Shown here in pieces: positions 34,401-45,463 of a stretch of DNA of 64,000 bases. The stretch lies in NCBI GenBank assembly GCA_963931865.1, contig OZ007517.1, forward strand, positions 372,001 through 436,000, read 5' to 3'. Position 1 is the first letter of the stretch; each line of letters opens with the position of its first letter. This stretch comes from Axinella damicornis. Its lineage: Eukaryota > Porifera > Demospongiae > Axinellida > Axinellidae. The position numbers and the translations under genes were made by a program. The notes below the pieces were generated by a model, which did no database searches, was not told the DNA's origin, and saw only the letters and a list, made by a program, of their open reading frames with translations.

Positions 34401-36636
34401 TGCCAGGTGAAGTTCAGAGCAGTAAAGTCCACACGTGCCGGGTTCATGTGAGTCACAGTAGCCTACAGCAAAGAACAGTCACACAACATAACTATGGCAC
34501 GATTGAACATTGCACTTTAAATGAGGAAGCAATTGCAATCACAGCAAGGCAGCATCAACCTCTGGTCTTCTAGGCGCATAAGAAAATTCTAGTGAAGCAA
34601 GGACATCCCTGCTCATTGTGTATCAGTAGTTATTTCATGACGTACTACTGGGTTGGAAGTATCACAGCCCAGTGTCTGTGTGAGAGCAGGCAGGTTGGTG
34701 AAGCTGCCAATGTAGTTGGCACCGTCCCGAGCCTGGATCAGAAATCCACGGAACGTGTTGGCTGTTCCAAGAAGTTGAACTGTGTTGCGTGTGTGTGTGT
34801 ATGATAATTGCGTGCGTGTGTTTCACACATGTATGGTGATTTCATTTGTTAAGGCCTCAGTAACAACGTATGCACATGTGACAATATATTTATCGTTGCA
34901 TCATGGAAGACGTTCAAGAAGCTGAGGTCCAAGGAATGGTGCAAGATTTATCACTTAGGAACGTCTTGCCAAAGATTTTCCAGCTCACACTCCAGGAGGT
35001 GCAAAGTCCATCACCTCAAGCAGCACTAGACCTAGTGACAAGGAGGCATGCTCACTGAATGTAAAGAGAAGCAGAAAATAATCAGAAACACGAAGATATT
35101 GATGCCCACTTGGCGTGAGGTATGGAGGAATTCCCATAGAATACCACACCCACTTAATGAAATTCTGAGGAAGGAGCTGGATTCAGTGCTGTACATGTCT
35201 GTAATTAGCAGTTGATAGCATATGCTGCAGAGTGCTATTTGGCTGGTAATAACACTCAGACAGACAGTGTCAAGCAATTGCATTTGGCTTCGCCTCTTGC
35301 AAATATCTGCACGGCACTGTCAGTACTTGATTTTCTATGAACTTCGTTGTAGGATACACAAGTAGCCTAGTAAATAGTACACCCTGACTACAGTGCCTTG
35401 CAGTGTTCTTGCAACATCCAGCAGCTAGCGTCAACTGTATCAGCCAATCAGCAAACAGATTTCAAGCAATTTGATTGGTTAATACCGTTCGCGCTGTTGT
35501 AACCGGACCTTGATTGCATCCGCGCATGGACAACTCCCAGTGCAGAAGTCTGGTAATCTCTGGGTTCCCTCATGGCATTCGTGTTAGGCACACGACAGTT
35601 CTCTCTTCAGCAGTCTCCTGAGCTCTGGAATATCCCAATTATACGTTCTACCCTCAAGAAGAGTGACTTGTCGTGCACATGAACACCATGAGAGCTTGCC
35701 TGACTTCCAAACTGGAGCTGTCGCTGGACTCACACACAGGAGAGCAGCAGCTGAAGCGAGAGCTGCTAATGTAACCAATGAATACTGTATCCCATCCCTC
35801 ACCGCACAAATATCTGACCTCATCTTCACAAGTTCTATGTCATATGCATCTGCATGAAAAATGAATGCTGTACTGTACTAGGCTCAGGCTCAAGTGAATG
35901 CTGCATTGCACCGCCCGAGCCTTCCAGCCTACGACGGTGTGCTGCGCTGCTGGCGTATGAACAAACTCACTAAAGTAAAACGACTTTCTCAGGCACTGCC
36001 TTGCGGATAACAGTGATATCACACCATGAGGCAACAGGTATAGTTGACCCATGAGACACAAAACAGTCAAAAAGTGTTTATAAGTGTAAAAGTATACACA
36101 AAAATAATGGGGAGAGAAGTGGTGCAGTACGTTATCAGGAATGTTTTGTTTGTTTGTGTTTGTGTACGTATTGTAATCCACAGTAGTCCATGCGATGTTT
36201 AGGTCACACTAGTGAACTACATCCTGGCCCTGACCCATCACCCTACTTTCTGCAGGACCAAAAACCACTTCTACTAAATAATTATATACTCGTTCCCAAG
36301 CACGCTCCGTTTTTCGGCGCGTGCCTGGGAACGAGAAATAATCAATGCAACAGCAATGAAACATGTTTTAATTGTAGCACTATTGCGGAGAGATTAATAC
36401 CAAATGCCCGACTCACGCGAGTACGACTGTCCTGCTGTGTAGGCGCCTCCATTGTTGACGAGGTTGGAGAGAATAAAGTAGCCGCCGTTGCCAGTCTGGG
36501 GGGTGTTCGTACCGTGGTTTGGAAGCAATTGATTGCATATGCGATCTCTGAACGATGAAATTGGAGGACCAGCCGGTAGTCCATATCCCTCGGGGAGCAG
36601 GACCGACACGATCGCGACGCAACAGAGGAGTAGCAT
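20675..36636 (-). CDS. FRRS1: FRRS1 orthologue candidate: Reeler-DOMON-cytochrome b561 protein, copy C (complete, 647 aa)
   Basis: Seventeen minus-strand exons join in phase: 36636-36417, 34779-34649, 34462-34365, 34253-34193, 34095-34039, 33977-33942, 33790-33611, 32659-32546, 28249-28197, 27007-26913, 26360-26137, 25918-25805, 25312-25253, 24200-24160, 23635-23574, 22429-22250 and 20892-20675. Residues about 20-170 are a Reeler domain (YGLPAGPP, TFRGFLIQARDG, ATVTHMN, GNVTF, VVQAFSTFY). A Pro/Thr linker from two tiny exons follows, then DOMON (about 202-348) and the b561 core with His in RAHGIL, LHRAFM, TAHFSI and KLVHGALVG. The acidic tail ends in a last helix. Human FRRS1 (592 aa) has the same order. 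Exon 16 has four extra Lys/Glu codons compared with B. The 4.3-kb intron 8 contains a decayed foreign ORF and several transposons. This copy has the ancestral architecture of the cluster. Confidence 0.9.
21362..21971. mobile_element. TAGCCTC-ended TIR element with 9-bp target duplication
   Basis: Flanked by ccttctaac (21353-21361) and ccttctcac (21972-21980), which differ at one base. The ends are tagcctcattgaggctc and its diverged complement, and an inner inverted pair is aaaagggagaagagagcctgg. It lies in the last intron of copy C. It belongs with the 9-bp-duplication family listed at 25603, 45393, 52117, 55300, 62994 and 63513. Confidence 0.75.
22440..22492. repeat. (GT)n-(G)n tract
   Basis: A GT run passing into more than 30 G, just before the acceptor of copy C exon 16 (minus strand). 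Same arrangement as at 10290, 15715 and 49177. Confidence 0.9.
22805..23420. repeat. Two divergent tandem copies of a ~280-bp sequence
   Basis: 22805-23062 and 23163-23420 align to each other at DNA level (gcatgagcagaaaaggcggg / gtgtgagcagaaagtgtggg; cattggcaatgtcctt variants). A third relative lies near 16185-16260. The frames do not stay open in all copies, so I treat this as a dispersed repeat in the copy C intron, not exons. Confidence 0.55.
24288..24840. repeat. Dispersed repeat with internal CTGCTGCTCC minisatellite, copy 2
   Basis: Same start (tacaagtagcttcactcgct), internal minisatellite and end (cccacttccgtcactcacag) as the copy at 10440-11190. Lies in the intron between the FRPKP-type exon and helix-3 exon of copy C. 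Confidence 0.65.
24940..25210. repeat. Minisatellite in FRRS1-like intron, copy C
   Basis: Orthologous to the arrays at 775-985 and 12425-12740. Nine or so units of tactgatgatgagtgggtgg plus ggcac occur in the equivalent intron of copy C. Confidence 0.85.
25603..25652. mobile_element. 50-bp palindromic insertion with 9-bp target duplication
   Basis: tagcctcgtacccggcgcgg plus agggag and its exact complement form a near-perfect 50-bp palindrome flanked by agttccaag on both sides (25594-25602 and 25653-25661). Copy B has the empty site at 13424-13445 (gcagttccaaggcc), which confirms a real insertion. Confidence 0.85.
27590..28100. repeat. Dispersed repeat with internal CTGCTGCTCC minisatellite, copy 3
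   Basis: Same layout as the copies at 10440 and 24288, ending gaacatcccacttccattat then cacacaaacacac. Lies in the copy C intron between 27007 and 28197. Confidence 0.6.
28552..29149. mobile_element. TTAA-type (piggyBac-like) non-autonomous element, inverted copy
   Basis: Reverse-orientation copy of the element at 18902-19503, inside intron 8 of copy C. The left TTAA is intact (28548-28551); the right one has decayed to TAAC. A long C run (about 28950-28974) is internal. Confidence 0.75.
29208..29272. repeat. Perfect hairpin
   Basis: aacttctccgaaaactattt and its exact complement meet at ggattgaatcc, with arms of about 29 bp. Intron 8 of copy C. Confidence 0.8.
29757..30155. mobile_element. 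~400-bp TIR element with internal 18-bp minisatellite
   Basis: agagttcataacagtaagag and its complement (ctcttattgctatgaactct) end the element. Inside, 29825-29992 is about nine copies of agtggtgaagtagtaatc. No transposase. Lies in intron 8 of copy C. Confidence 0.7.
30363..31645 (+). pseudogene. Decayed intronless ORF of unknown family inside intron 8 of copy C
   Basis: Plus-strand frames opposite to the host gene give long protein-like stretches with ordinary composition: 30679-30906 (contains VIGEVNADNNTQ), 30906-31187 (contains TLRATETSKLIEFDLTYS) and about 31184-31645 (contains HFRGKLLDRFRGKLEVDD, ending MGLVSSD then TAG). They follow one another with frame changes near 30905 and 31180, and earlier stops near 30540 and 30655. 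No splice sites join them. It resembles a once-continuous ORF of about 400 codons that has been broken: a processed gene, a mobile-element gene, or an integrated foreign gene. I do not recognise the family. Confidence 0.55.
33320..33425. repeat. ATGATCC(A/T) tandem repeat
   Basis: Repeats of the 8-mer ccatgatc and the variant ctatgatc in an intron of copy C. The motif is internally palindromic (ggatcatggatcc-like). Confidence 0.9.
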
Positions 36637-37859
36637 TTCGGCTCGGGGGGTAATTTGGAACACCTACTAGAATCAGCTGGTGCCAACGGCGGAATACGCC
36701 AATGAAGTACAGTAGCTACCGGATTTCCTGTCTGTCTGGGCGGCGTGGATATTGATCCGGCAGGAGTTACAATACTTTAAGTATAGGTACCAGGCACGCA
36801 TGCGTATTCAGCACTGGCTCTGCCCTAACCCATCGTCCTACTTCCTGCCGGACCGATAACCATTTCGTTGTGATTGTACAGCACTCCATCAATGATATTT
36901 GGTTTGTTTATGTACCATTTGCAACTTATATCCAAGAGGTAGTTTGTCGTTGTAGAATCCAGAGGCTTGGGTGTCCCGTAATAACTACCCACATTTCCCT
37001 TAGACAATTTTGTGTTGCTCTGCTGTTAAACACAAACTTCCTAGAAAAATTAATTATTGCTTTAACAAAACCCTTTGTCAAGTTGCTATAACCTCGTTGC
37101 GACGTACTGCAAGCGACGAAAAGGTGGGCGGGGGCCTGGGAACAACGCTACTACCTATAAGCTTCTCTGAGATGGAGAGAGACCATATATGGCCACCATG
37201 ATAAATTTGCATTAACTGTGTGTGATAGCTATTGTGGCAGGATATCCCCAACACTAGAGTTATTTTAACCCCAAGTGTTCATGTAGCACACATATGGACA
37301 ACTGTTGTATTATATCTCACGTGGAACCAAGTCCATCATATCTGGCCATGGGACTTTCCTGTTAAATAAGGGGATTCCCGGAATAATATATGATGGTATG
37401 CATGCACCCATTGATGATCAGGTCATGATCATCTCAAGTACCTTTCTAGCTCAGCCTACAAGGCAGCTGGCCAATTCTTGACACTGCATGCCATCAGAAC
37501 GTACATCGATGTAGATGTGACCAGGTGGGCACATCAATGTTGAAATCACGTACCTGTACTACTGCAAAAAAATACTTTAACAATACCTTTGTTATGACTG
37601 ATTGATTACCTTCAGGCTATATTGTAGCATTGCTGTTGTTCCCAGAATATCCGTTGAAACTGTCCAGTTGCACTGCTCTCCATTACAGTATCCGCATGAC
37701 CCTTGAATACCTGGCCAAAGATGGCTGCACCCCATCCTTGTCAGTGATCTGTATGCAGCTTCTCCTGGTAAGGGCTCTCTTTGCCGTCTACATGTTCTCC
37801 AAATGTTCACTTGTTCTTCTTGGTTGAAATTACTCAACCAAAGCCACTTCCACCCAGTA

Positions 37860-38372
37860 CACTTGAGTTGTCCAATTACACTGATAATAGGTACACAATT
37901 TCTTACCTCCTCCAGAGCTCGCCTACTGGCTAGCGTTGCTTCTGGAAAAGAGTGGTGCCTGGCGCAGTGCCCAGCTCTCCTCTCTGGGCATCAGGATGGA
38001 CAACACCACCATCAGGATTGCAGTCAGCCTCAGACTGGGCTCGTCCGTCTGCAGGCCTCATTCATGTCACCATGGTGGCATCGCAGTGGATATCGTGCTT
38101 GTCGCTGAAGTGAGGCCATCACCGTCGCCATGCATCCATTAATGACATTACCAACGTGATAGGAAACACCCCGGATGGAGTTACAGTTGTCCCGTGGAAG
38201 AATGGCAAACTCCTGGTATGGGATGTGACCTGCCCAGACACTTTTGCACCCGTTATTGCTACAGGTGAGGCCGGAGCTGTTGCCGTCATGGCTGAGGAGA
38301 GGAAGTATTCCTATCTTGATTCATACCACTCATTCATGCCAGTTGCCATTGGGGTCTTGGCCCTCAGACCAT
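37860..38372 (+). mobile_element. Non-LTR retrotransposon C-terminal remnant
   Basis: Frames contain the signature of the region after reverse transcriptase in R2/CR1-like elements: SGAWRSAQLSSLGIRM, then IRIAVSLRLGSSVCRPHSCH, and in another frame PDGVTVVPWKNGKLLVWDVT and CPDTFAP. Frameshifts separate them, so it is dead. It sits between copy C and the ankyrin/IQ gene. In 36637-37860 I see only unique sequence and a dispersed repeat at 36785-36865, which recurs at 62476-62550 in the opposite orientation. Confidence 0.75.
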
Positions 38373-38720
38373 AGATATACTACACTATGCTCAGACTAGG
38401 GTAAACTATCTGTGCTGTTATTATTGGTTGGTCACGTTTTATAACATAACGTCTCTAGTTAATCTATTGTATTTCCTTACCTCCTTGGCTTGCTAAATTG
38501 CAGAGAATAACGTCAAAACAAGGTGTCTTTAGTCCCCACGAGTGGATGATGTGCTCTCCTGCAAGGCTAGCTGTGTACAAAACTGGCAACAATGGGGGCA
38601 GGGCTCATATATATGCGCGCGCACGCGCAACGTACCTGATCGTGATTGCGCATGCGCGGTGCGGGATCAACCAGTTTGGGATTTGTGGGCGTGGCAAATC
38701 GTTATGACAACTGGACCGCG

Positions 38721-41700
38721 ATGGAGGAGGAGCTGGAGAACCAGACGGATTGCCTGCGTTTGGAAGGAGCTTGCAGGGATCCTCTGTGGTTTCCCAGCCC
38801 TAAACACTGCCTGAAGCATCTCCTGGATCATGTAAGTTTAAGCTGCCGGCAACATAAGACGATGATTATTGTATTCGATATTCTCTGCAGGGCTTCCATT
38901 ATGCTGGAGGGTGTCTCAAACCTGAGGGGCCCTTGGCATGTGAAGTTGAGGCTGGGATTAACCTTCTTCCAGAGGTTGAAACTCTGTGTGCCGCTACAGA
39001 AGGCAAATATTTTGTGAATGAGAGCATTCAGGTTAGAAAATTGGCCACATATATAATAATATTATGTGTGCAATATGTGTCACGAGTAACAACTTACGTA
39101 CATTGTTCCTATGGAGTATTCCCTGTACCATTTAGAGTGCAGGACGGAAAAGTTCATCTCATCTCAGGCTGCACACTTCTAGTGAAGAGCAGGTTATTAT
39201 CACTTCTTGAATGTAGCAAATCCACACACAGTCTCATAGTGCTATACTCCTCTGCAGGACCTGTCTGAGCATCTGTTGTATGCGTGTGCCCGTGGTCTCC
39301 CCACTGCTTTGCAACTGGTACTCAGCAGTGGGAGGGCCCCCGACCTGAACACCCCACTGCCTGGTGCTATCGAGTGGGGGCTCTCCCCACTTGCAGTGGC
39401 ATCCCTCGGCCACGCCCCTCCCTGCTGTGAACTGCTGATCAGTCATGGAGCTGACGTGAATTGGACAGATCGCTTAGGTATAGTTTATCTTGTACGTGGT
39501 TGTCCTTAAATGGAAGTATACGTGGTTGTAGTAGATTGCTCCCCCATCACTCTCCTAGGTCGCAGTGCCCTGCATTGGGCCGTGTTGGGAAGCAATCTCC
39601 GCTCAGTGAGACTGCTTCTAAAGTACGGTGCTGCCACATCCCTCACTGACAGTCAGGTGTGTATACGGTAGCAAAAATGACGTATTCTCAATGCATGGAA
39701 CTTAACGTTTGCTCTTACTGCAGGGTTTTACCCCTCTGTTGTACGCCAGCATCATGGGTGCAGCTGAGATTGTTTCAGTCCTGCTGAAGGAGGTCAGTGC
39801 TAGTTCTAATAATCCTTAACAATATCATATTGCATCTTATTCTTTCCAACCTCAGGGCTGTGCAGTGGTGGACGAGCAACATGGCCGTACGGGGGTCACC
39901 GCCCTCATGAGTGCCTGCGTGAGAGGAGAGGATACTACTGCCAGGGTGCTGCTCAAGCACCGTGCTGACGTCACTCTGTGTGACAAGCATGGTCTCTCCC
40001 CACTCCACTGTGCAGTGTGGGGCAGGAGCTTGAAGTGCGTGAAACAGCTGGTCGCCCATGGCAACCGGGCCCTGCTGACCCTCAGAGACCAGTGGGGAAG
40101 GTCTGCTCTGTTAACAGCAGCTGCAAAGGTAATTTGATAAGGATGTGCCAAGTTAGTTAGCAACGCCCACCATAAGGAAGAAACTCCACTGGTACTATAG
40201 TTGGGCTGTCTTGGAATTGCTGTTGTATTTTGTCTTTGCAGGTGTGTTGTCTCAGGAGCACATAATGACGTGAAGAGCAGAATTATGCACTCCTGGTTGT
40301 CTGAATCCTAGAAGCTTTAAGTATCAATGTAATGACACACACACACACACTCATGCACGCACATGAATGCACCCCACACACAGGGTGACCCCACCCTCCT
40401 CCAGTACCTGGTGAAGAAGGGGGCAAGGTGGAGTGATGTGGACCAGTGCAAAAGAACAGCACTCCACTGGGCCATATTGTCCCAGCAGGTCAGTGAAGGC
40501 AGCCATTCTCTGCTGACAGTGGGACACCAGCGGACCTCCTCATCGTATAGCATAGCTGTCCATAGGATCAAAGAACCGTTCTGTCTGCCTAGAGCATCCC
40601 TCCTAGGATTCCAACTGGCCAGGCCAGCTGAAATCCAATTGTTATTGTACTTTCATTACATACACTTTCCGTCCTAATTGGTTCACACGTGTCACAGGCT
40701 TCTTGTGTTGACTTCATACTGGACAAGCGGAGTCGGGGTGGAGGTGCCCTCTGCTCACAGCCGGACAGCAGTGGGGCAACCCCTGCTCATTATGCTGCAA
40801 TGATTGGAAGGGAGGACTTGCTATCAGTATTGCGGAACAAGGTCAGTTATTGTAGCAAGTGGTTGGCTGAATGGAGTAGTTGTGATCAACGACATGCCAT
40901 CATTGTCGTAGGGTGCGTCTATGTCTGTGACAGACCACAGCGGGTTTGGTCCGCTATTGTGGGCCACTGCATTCGGGAAAGCGGGTGTGGTCAAGATGTT
41001 GCTAGGATACGTTGACTATAGGGGCATCCCCTCCAATCGTAATGAGGCAGAGGTGCCAGAGACCTTGAGTGAGATGCTTCATCCACTGCACGCAGCAGCA
41101 GGTGTCGGAGCGGAGGAGGTGTGCCTGGCACTGCTGGATGCCGGAGCCGAGGTGCCTGACTCTAGTTGTGTATTGTTTTCAACTTGTTTTCTCACTCTCA
41201 CTGTTGAATGCTGTGCTCTGTGCAGGTGGGTGTGGCCAACCTGGCTGGTCTGAGTCCCCTCCACCTCGCCTGCCAGTTTGGTCACTGTGGGTGTGTGAGG
41301 GTCCTGCTGGCGGCAGGGGCACCGGTGGACTTTCTCACCCCGCAACAAGAGTACGTATGAACGTATAAAGGGGCAATGCTGTCAGGTCATAGGAATCTGT
41401 TGATGTGGCCGGATGGGTGGTGTGTGGCCGGATGGGTGGGGTGTGGGTGTGTGGTTATGGGTGGTGTGTGGGTGTGGGTGTGGTTATGGGTGGTGTGTGT
41501 GGGTGTGTGTGTGTTTGTGATGGTACGGTTCAACAATGTAGTGAAGCTGTACAATACTGTGTTGTGTAATGAATTGTTTGGCCACCCAATTACTGTACGG
41601 CAGGTCGGCTCTGCACCTGGCCTGCACCCACGGCAGTGCACCAGTAGTGCGGGAACTGCTGGTGAACGGGGCACAGAGAGACAGGCAGCTGGGACCTCTG

Positions 41701-44700
41701 GGACACCGGTAGGTCTACTGCTTCTTGTTTGCAGTCACTGGTGGTCCGAATTCAGGGGTGAACATCACAAGGTTTTACCCATCTCCTCCCCTTTCCCTCC
41801 CAGCCCCCTCCACCTTGCTTCCCTCCGCGGACACACCGACGTCCTTGAGGTGCTCCTGAAGTAAGACCGCACATGTCCATTTCTAATTGGTGAAATTGAA
41901 GCACACCCGAAGCACTCTCTGTCACTTTGTACGACCATAATATTGTATCTACGGTACAACTGCATTGGTACCGGAGTGAGTGTCCAGACTCTGAATGTGA
42001 TGATCATTACATCCAGTTATGGTACCTCCTATGCTCGTGTGTGGGGGCCCCTACACACAAGAGCATAGGAGTCTAAGGTCCAAGGAAAGTTGCATTGTAT
42101 CTCAGTACGTGAATGAGATATGAAGCTGGGAATTGTACCATTGTGATCAGCGTGACTAGAGCTTTCAAATGATGTCCTTGAAATGGTTTTTATTGTCGGT
42201 CACATTTTTGCTAAAAATCGCACTCGACCAAAGGCTATAATCCATGGTTTTTCATGATTTTGGGTCAAAATTCAACCTACTGCAAAATGGACATCTTTGG
42301 AATGCTCAATTCATGCTGATCAGAATGGTGCAAATCCCAGCTTCATATCTCCTTCCTAGCCCAAGTTACCTGCTAAACATGTCGCTCAAACGTTGGCCTA
42401 ATTTGTCCCCTTATTTTATGACAACAGCAATGGATGTGCTGTGGATGAGCCCCGGCCACTGGACCTTCGCAGTCCCCTCCATCTTGCCTCCGCCCAAGGT
42501 CACCTGTCCTGCTCCCAGCTGCTGGTCTTGAGGGGAGCAAGCACTGCACTGAGGGACAGCAGCGTGGAGGGGTGAGTGCTGCGTGAGGGTTCAAAGTTCT
42601 CCCTTTTTCTCTCCATTTATTTTCAAGAGATAGGGTGTCTAGTTCCCACGTTCACACCACACCCCTTCTTCCCCTTTCACCCACGCCCACTTCTTCCTCT
42701 TCACACACACGCACACACTCACACCACACGCACACACACTCACACCACACACACACGCATACACACACTCACACCACACGCACACACACACACACACACC
42801 ACACAGCTTCACTGCTCTAGACCTTGCAATGCTGAATGTCCATGCTAGCTGTGCGGCCTACCTGGTCTCAGTGCATGCCCCCACGGGGGGCGGGAAGTAC
42901 CACCGTGCTGCCCTCACCATACAAACTGCTTGGAGATTCCACCGGCACAAAGTAAGTCGGCTGAAGAAGAGTATGTAGTTGTCACAGTGGCCATGTTTAC
43001 TAATGTCCCCTCATCAGCGTCGTTGGGGACATGCGAGGCAGTGGGCAGCAGTGGTGATCCAGAGAGCTGTCCGCTTCTGGCTAGCCAGGTCGAGGGCCTG
43101 CAGAGTGAGGAGGGCAAGGGAGAGGGCGAGGAACAGGGCCGCCACCCTCATCCAGCACCGCTGGAGACTGTACATCCGGCAGAAGAGACGCTATGAGTCC
43201 ACCTATGCCAGACTGAGGGCCAAGCTGGAACAGTAGGTTCATTCACATTAAATCCGGGTCGTGCAATCACTTTGGTCTTTGCCTTGTTCCTCCCTCCAGA
43301 GAGCGTCTGGCAACCAGCCTCATCCTCAGCGAGCTGCACGGCCAGACGCAGAGCATCCGGCTCCCTCCCTCTGTGAGGACAAACGCTCTCCTGCTCCCTA
43401 GCTCACCGTAAGCCCACCAAGTATAGCTCGTAGCAGACCTTACACTCCTGTATCCTGTTGCTACAACTGCAAGCAGCGAGTAGAGTGAGGCTGTCCTCCA
43501 TTGTTAATTTCTCTTCTCTCAGAGCTCCTCGCTACCTCCTGAAGGCCTCCTCGAATCCTCCACTACCCCTGTTCCCATCCGGTTCCCTGCTCTTCCCATC
43601 CCACCCGCACAAGCCACTCGCCCGGAAGCCTCCCATCATCAGGATAGCAGGATCCGAGAAGAGGTACGTGAACACAACTGGCCTCATTCCCAGGCCCCAT
43701 ACAAAAATGCTTTGTAAGGGGGTGGGTACCACGGGATTTCCCCTCCGACCTGTTACGATAGCAGGTATGGATACTTTTTTGTCTTGAATAATTCGGTCCC
43801 AGGAGCTCTGAAACAGCCTCAGAACTGAATTCACTTGTGGCCCTAGAGACAACAGCATCCTTTGCATGCACAACCCTGCACATCCACACAAGCCATCGAA
43901 GCAGACCTGATATGCTCTTATTGTCACTGCCATTTGCGCTCCCATCCGATACAATACTCCGTCTGTTTGCAGGTCGCCCACTCCTACTCCTGTGAACCCC
44001 CTCTCCCAACCCACCCTGCACGGAACTGATGGGGAGCAGCTTGATGTTACTTCGGACAGGAGGAGCCGATTTCCTCCCATCCCAACCTCCCACTCCCTCA
44101 CTGCTCAACAGAATAATGTAACACCAATCAGCGTGGGAATTACTAGGGGCTTCCCCAAATCAATGCAGCCAAAACAACCCCTAGTTAGCAAAGTGATCCA
44201 GTCACCCAAAAACTCTTCAGAAGAGTTCAGTGAATCTGTACAGAAGTCACGAGTAAGCCGACTCCCACCAGTGAACAGCGCAGCTGCACCACCGCCCAGT
44301 GTCAGTGCTGACGACATTGATCCTCTTACCGAAACGAGACGAACTACGTCAGAACCTCTCAAACTCCCTCCTCTGCCCCGTCACACTGTTAGTCAAGCTC
44401 AGAATGTGAATGGATGTACTGGACAGCATCCCCCACACAAGGGAGGTGAACCGTCCAGTTGTCCGCACACATCCCCAGCGAGGGTCCCTGCTCAGTCCTA
44501 CATCACCAGGCAGAGCATGTTCAAAGAGGCCCCGCTTGGCTACAAACCAACTCACACCAGACAGCAAAGAGCAGGAACCGACGAGGTAAGAGGACTGCAC
44601 CCCTGTGACAAGACATGCATTACGTGTAGGTATGTTGCGTGTCCACAAAAGTGCATGCAAATGCAGGAGTTACAGGACTGCCACATAATAGTCACATGAC

Positions 44701-45098
44701 ACATGATGACAGTCACATGACTCAACACTTTAGATAACCATGCAAGCCCAAGTACATTGCCAAGAACTAATGTCATCATCCTCCACTACAATGATGATGA
44801 TGTCATCATGCCGTCGTCATGACTACGTCACTCCCTCTCAGGATGATGGCGGTGCAGTGGAACAGCAGGTACTGCACCAGGCTCAGCGCTACACAAAACT
44901 GAGCGAAGTGCTCTCCCTGTTGCAGCAGGCCAGGGAGGCCCAGCAGCTCACCGGGGGGGAGAGGGAGGGGGCTAGGGCGAGCGAACTCAAGCAGCACATC
45001 AAGACAGCACTTGATGAGGCCATCCGGCTGAGAGCTGACACTGAGGCACTTCAAACCAGGGTGCAGACAAGTGTGGTGAGAAGCTTTCCCTGCCAAGT

Positions 45099-45135
<37 letters not shown>

Positions 45136-45237
45136 ACACACTCCTCCTCCTGTTCCACCTTCTACTTTGACTATAGAGTTGAACTTCTTTTTGCTTCCTT
45201 ACAGGGCAACCAGGTCGCAAACACTGTCAACTCATAA
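38721..45237 (+). CDS. Inversin-like ankyrin-repeat / IQ-motif protein (complete, 1106 aa)
   Basis: Twenty exons join in phase: 38721-38831, 38891-39031, 39258-39477, 39559-39656, 39724-39792, 39856-40128, 40384-40488, 40698-40841, 40912-41151, 41226-41350, 41604-41708, 41804-41860, 42428-42571, 42807-42951, 43018-43232, 43300-43407, 43523-43663, 43973-44585, 44842-45075 and 45205-45237. Residues 1-84 are a novel N-terminus. Residues about 85-640 are a long run of ankyrin repeats (for example RSALHWAVLGSN, GLSPLHLACQFGHCG, SPLHLASAQGHL). About 640-705 holds three closely spaced IQ-like motifs (LTIQTAWRFHRHK, VVIQRAVRFWLAR, LIQHRWRLYIRQKRR), presumed calmodulin-binding. A Pro/Ser-rich region and a predicted coiled coil near the end follow. 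Length and order resemble inversin (ciliary/Wnt scaffold), but orthology is not proven. Start chosen as the first ATG in an open first exon; an upstream exon cannot be excluded. Confidence 0.85.
42077..42372. mobile_element. ~295-bp foldback MITE, copy 1
   Basis: gtccaaggaaagttgcattg starts the repeat. Inverted arms include gagatatgaagctggga and tcccagcttcatatctcc. The element is nearly identical to 49231-49526 and related to degenerate copies at 48370-48580 and 63668-63870. It lies in intron 12 of the ankyrin/IQ gene. Confidence 0.75.
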
Positions 45238-45392
45238 TATAAACACACACAACACAAACAACGTTATGTTTGACTTAAATAATACAATGGGACTGACTGT
45301 ACTATACTAGCTTGATGTTGGCTCTGTTTGCCAGTACGTATACCATTCCTGTAATCTCGTGCTCATTCATGTGGATTCAACAGGACTTACTT

Positions 45393-45446
45393 TAGTCTTG
45401 TTCCCAGACCCTCAATACGCGCTGAGAGGGTCTGGGCACGAGACTA
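45393..45446. mobile_element. 54-bp palindromic insertion with 9-bp target duplication
   Basis: tagtcttgttcccagaccct ... agggtctgggcacgagacta, flanked by gacttactt at 45384-45392 and 45447-45455. It lies between the convergent ends of the ankyrin/IQ gene and PIGW; the remaining 150 bp of that gap contain nothing else notable. Confidence 0.85.
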
Positions 45447-45463
45447 GACTTACTTGTAATGAG

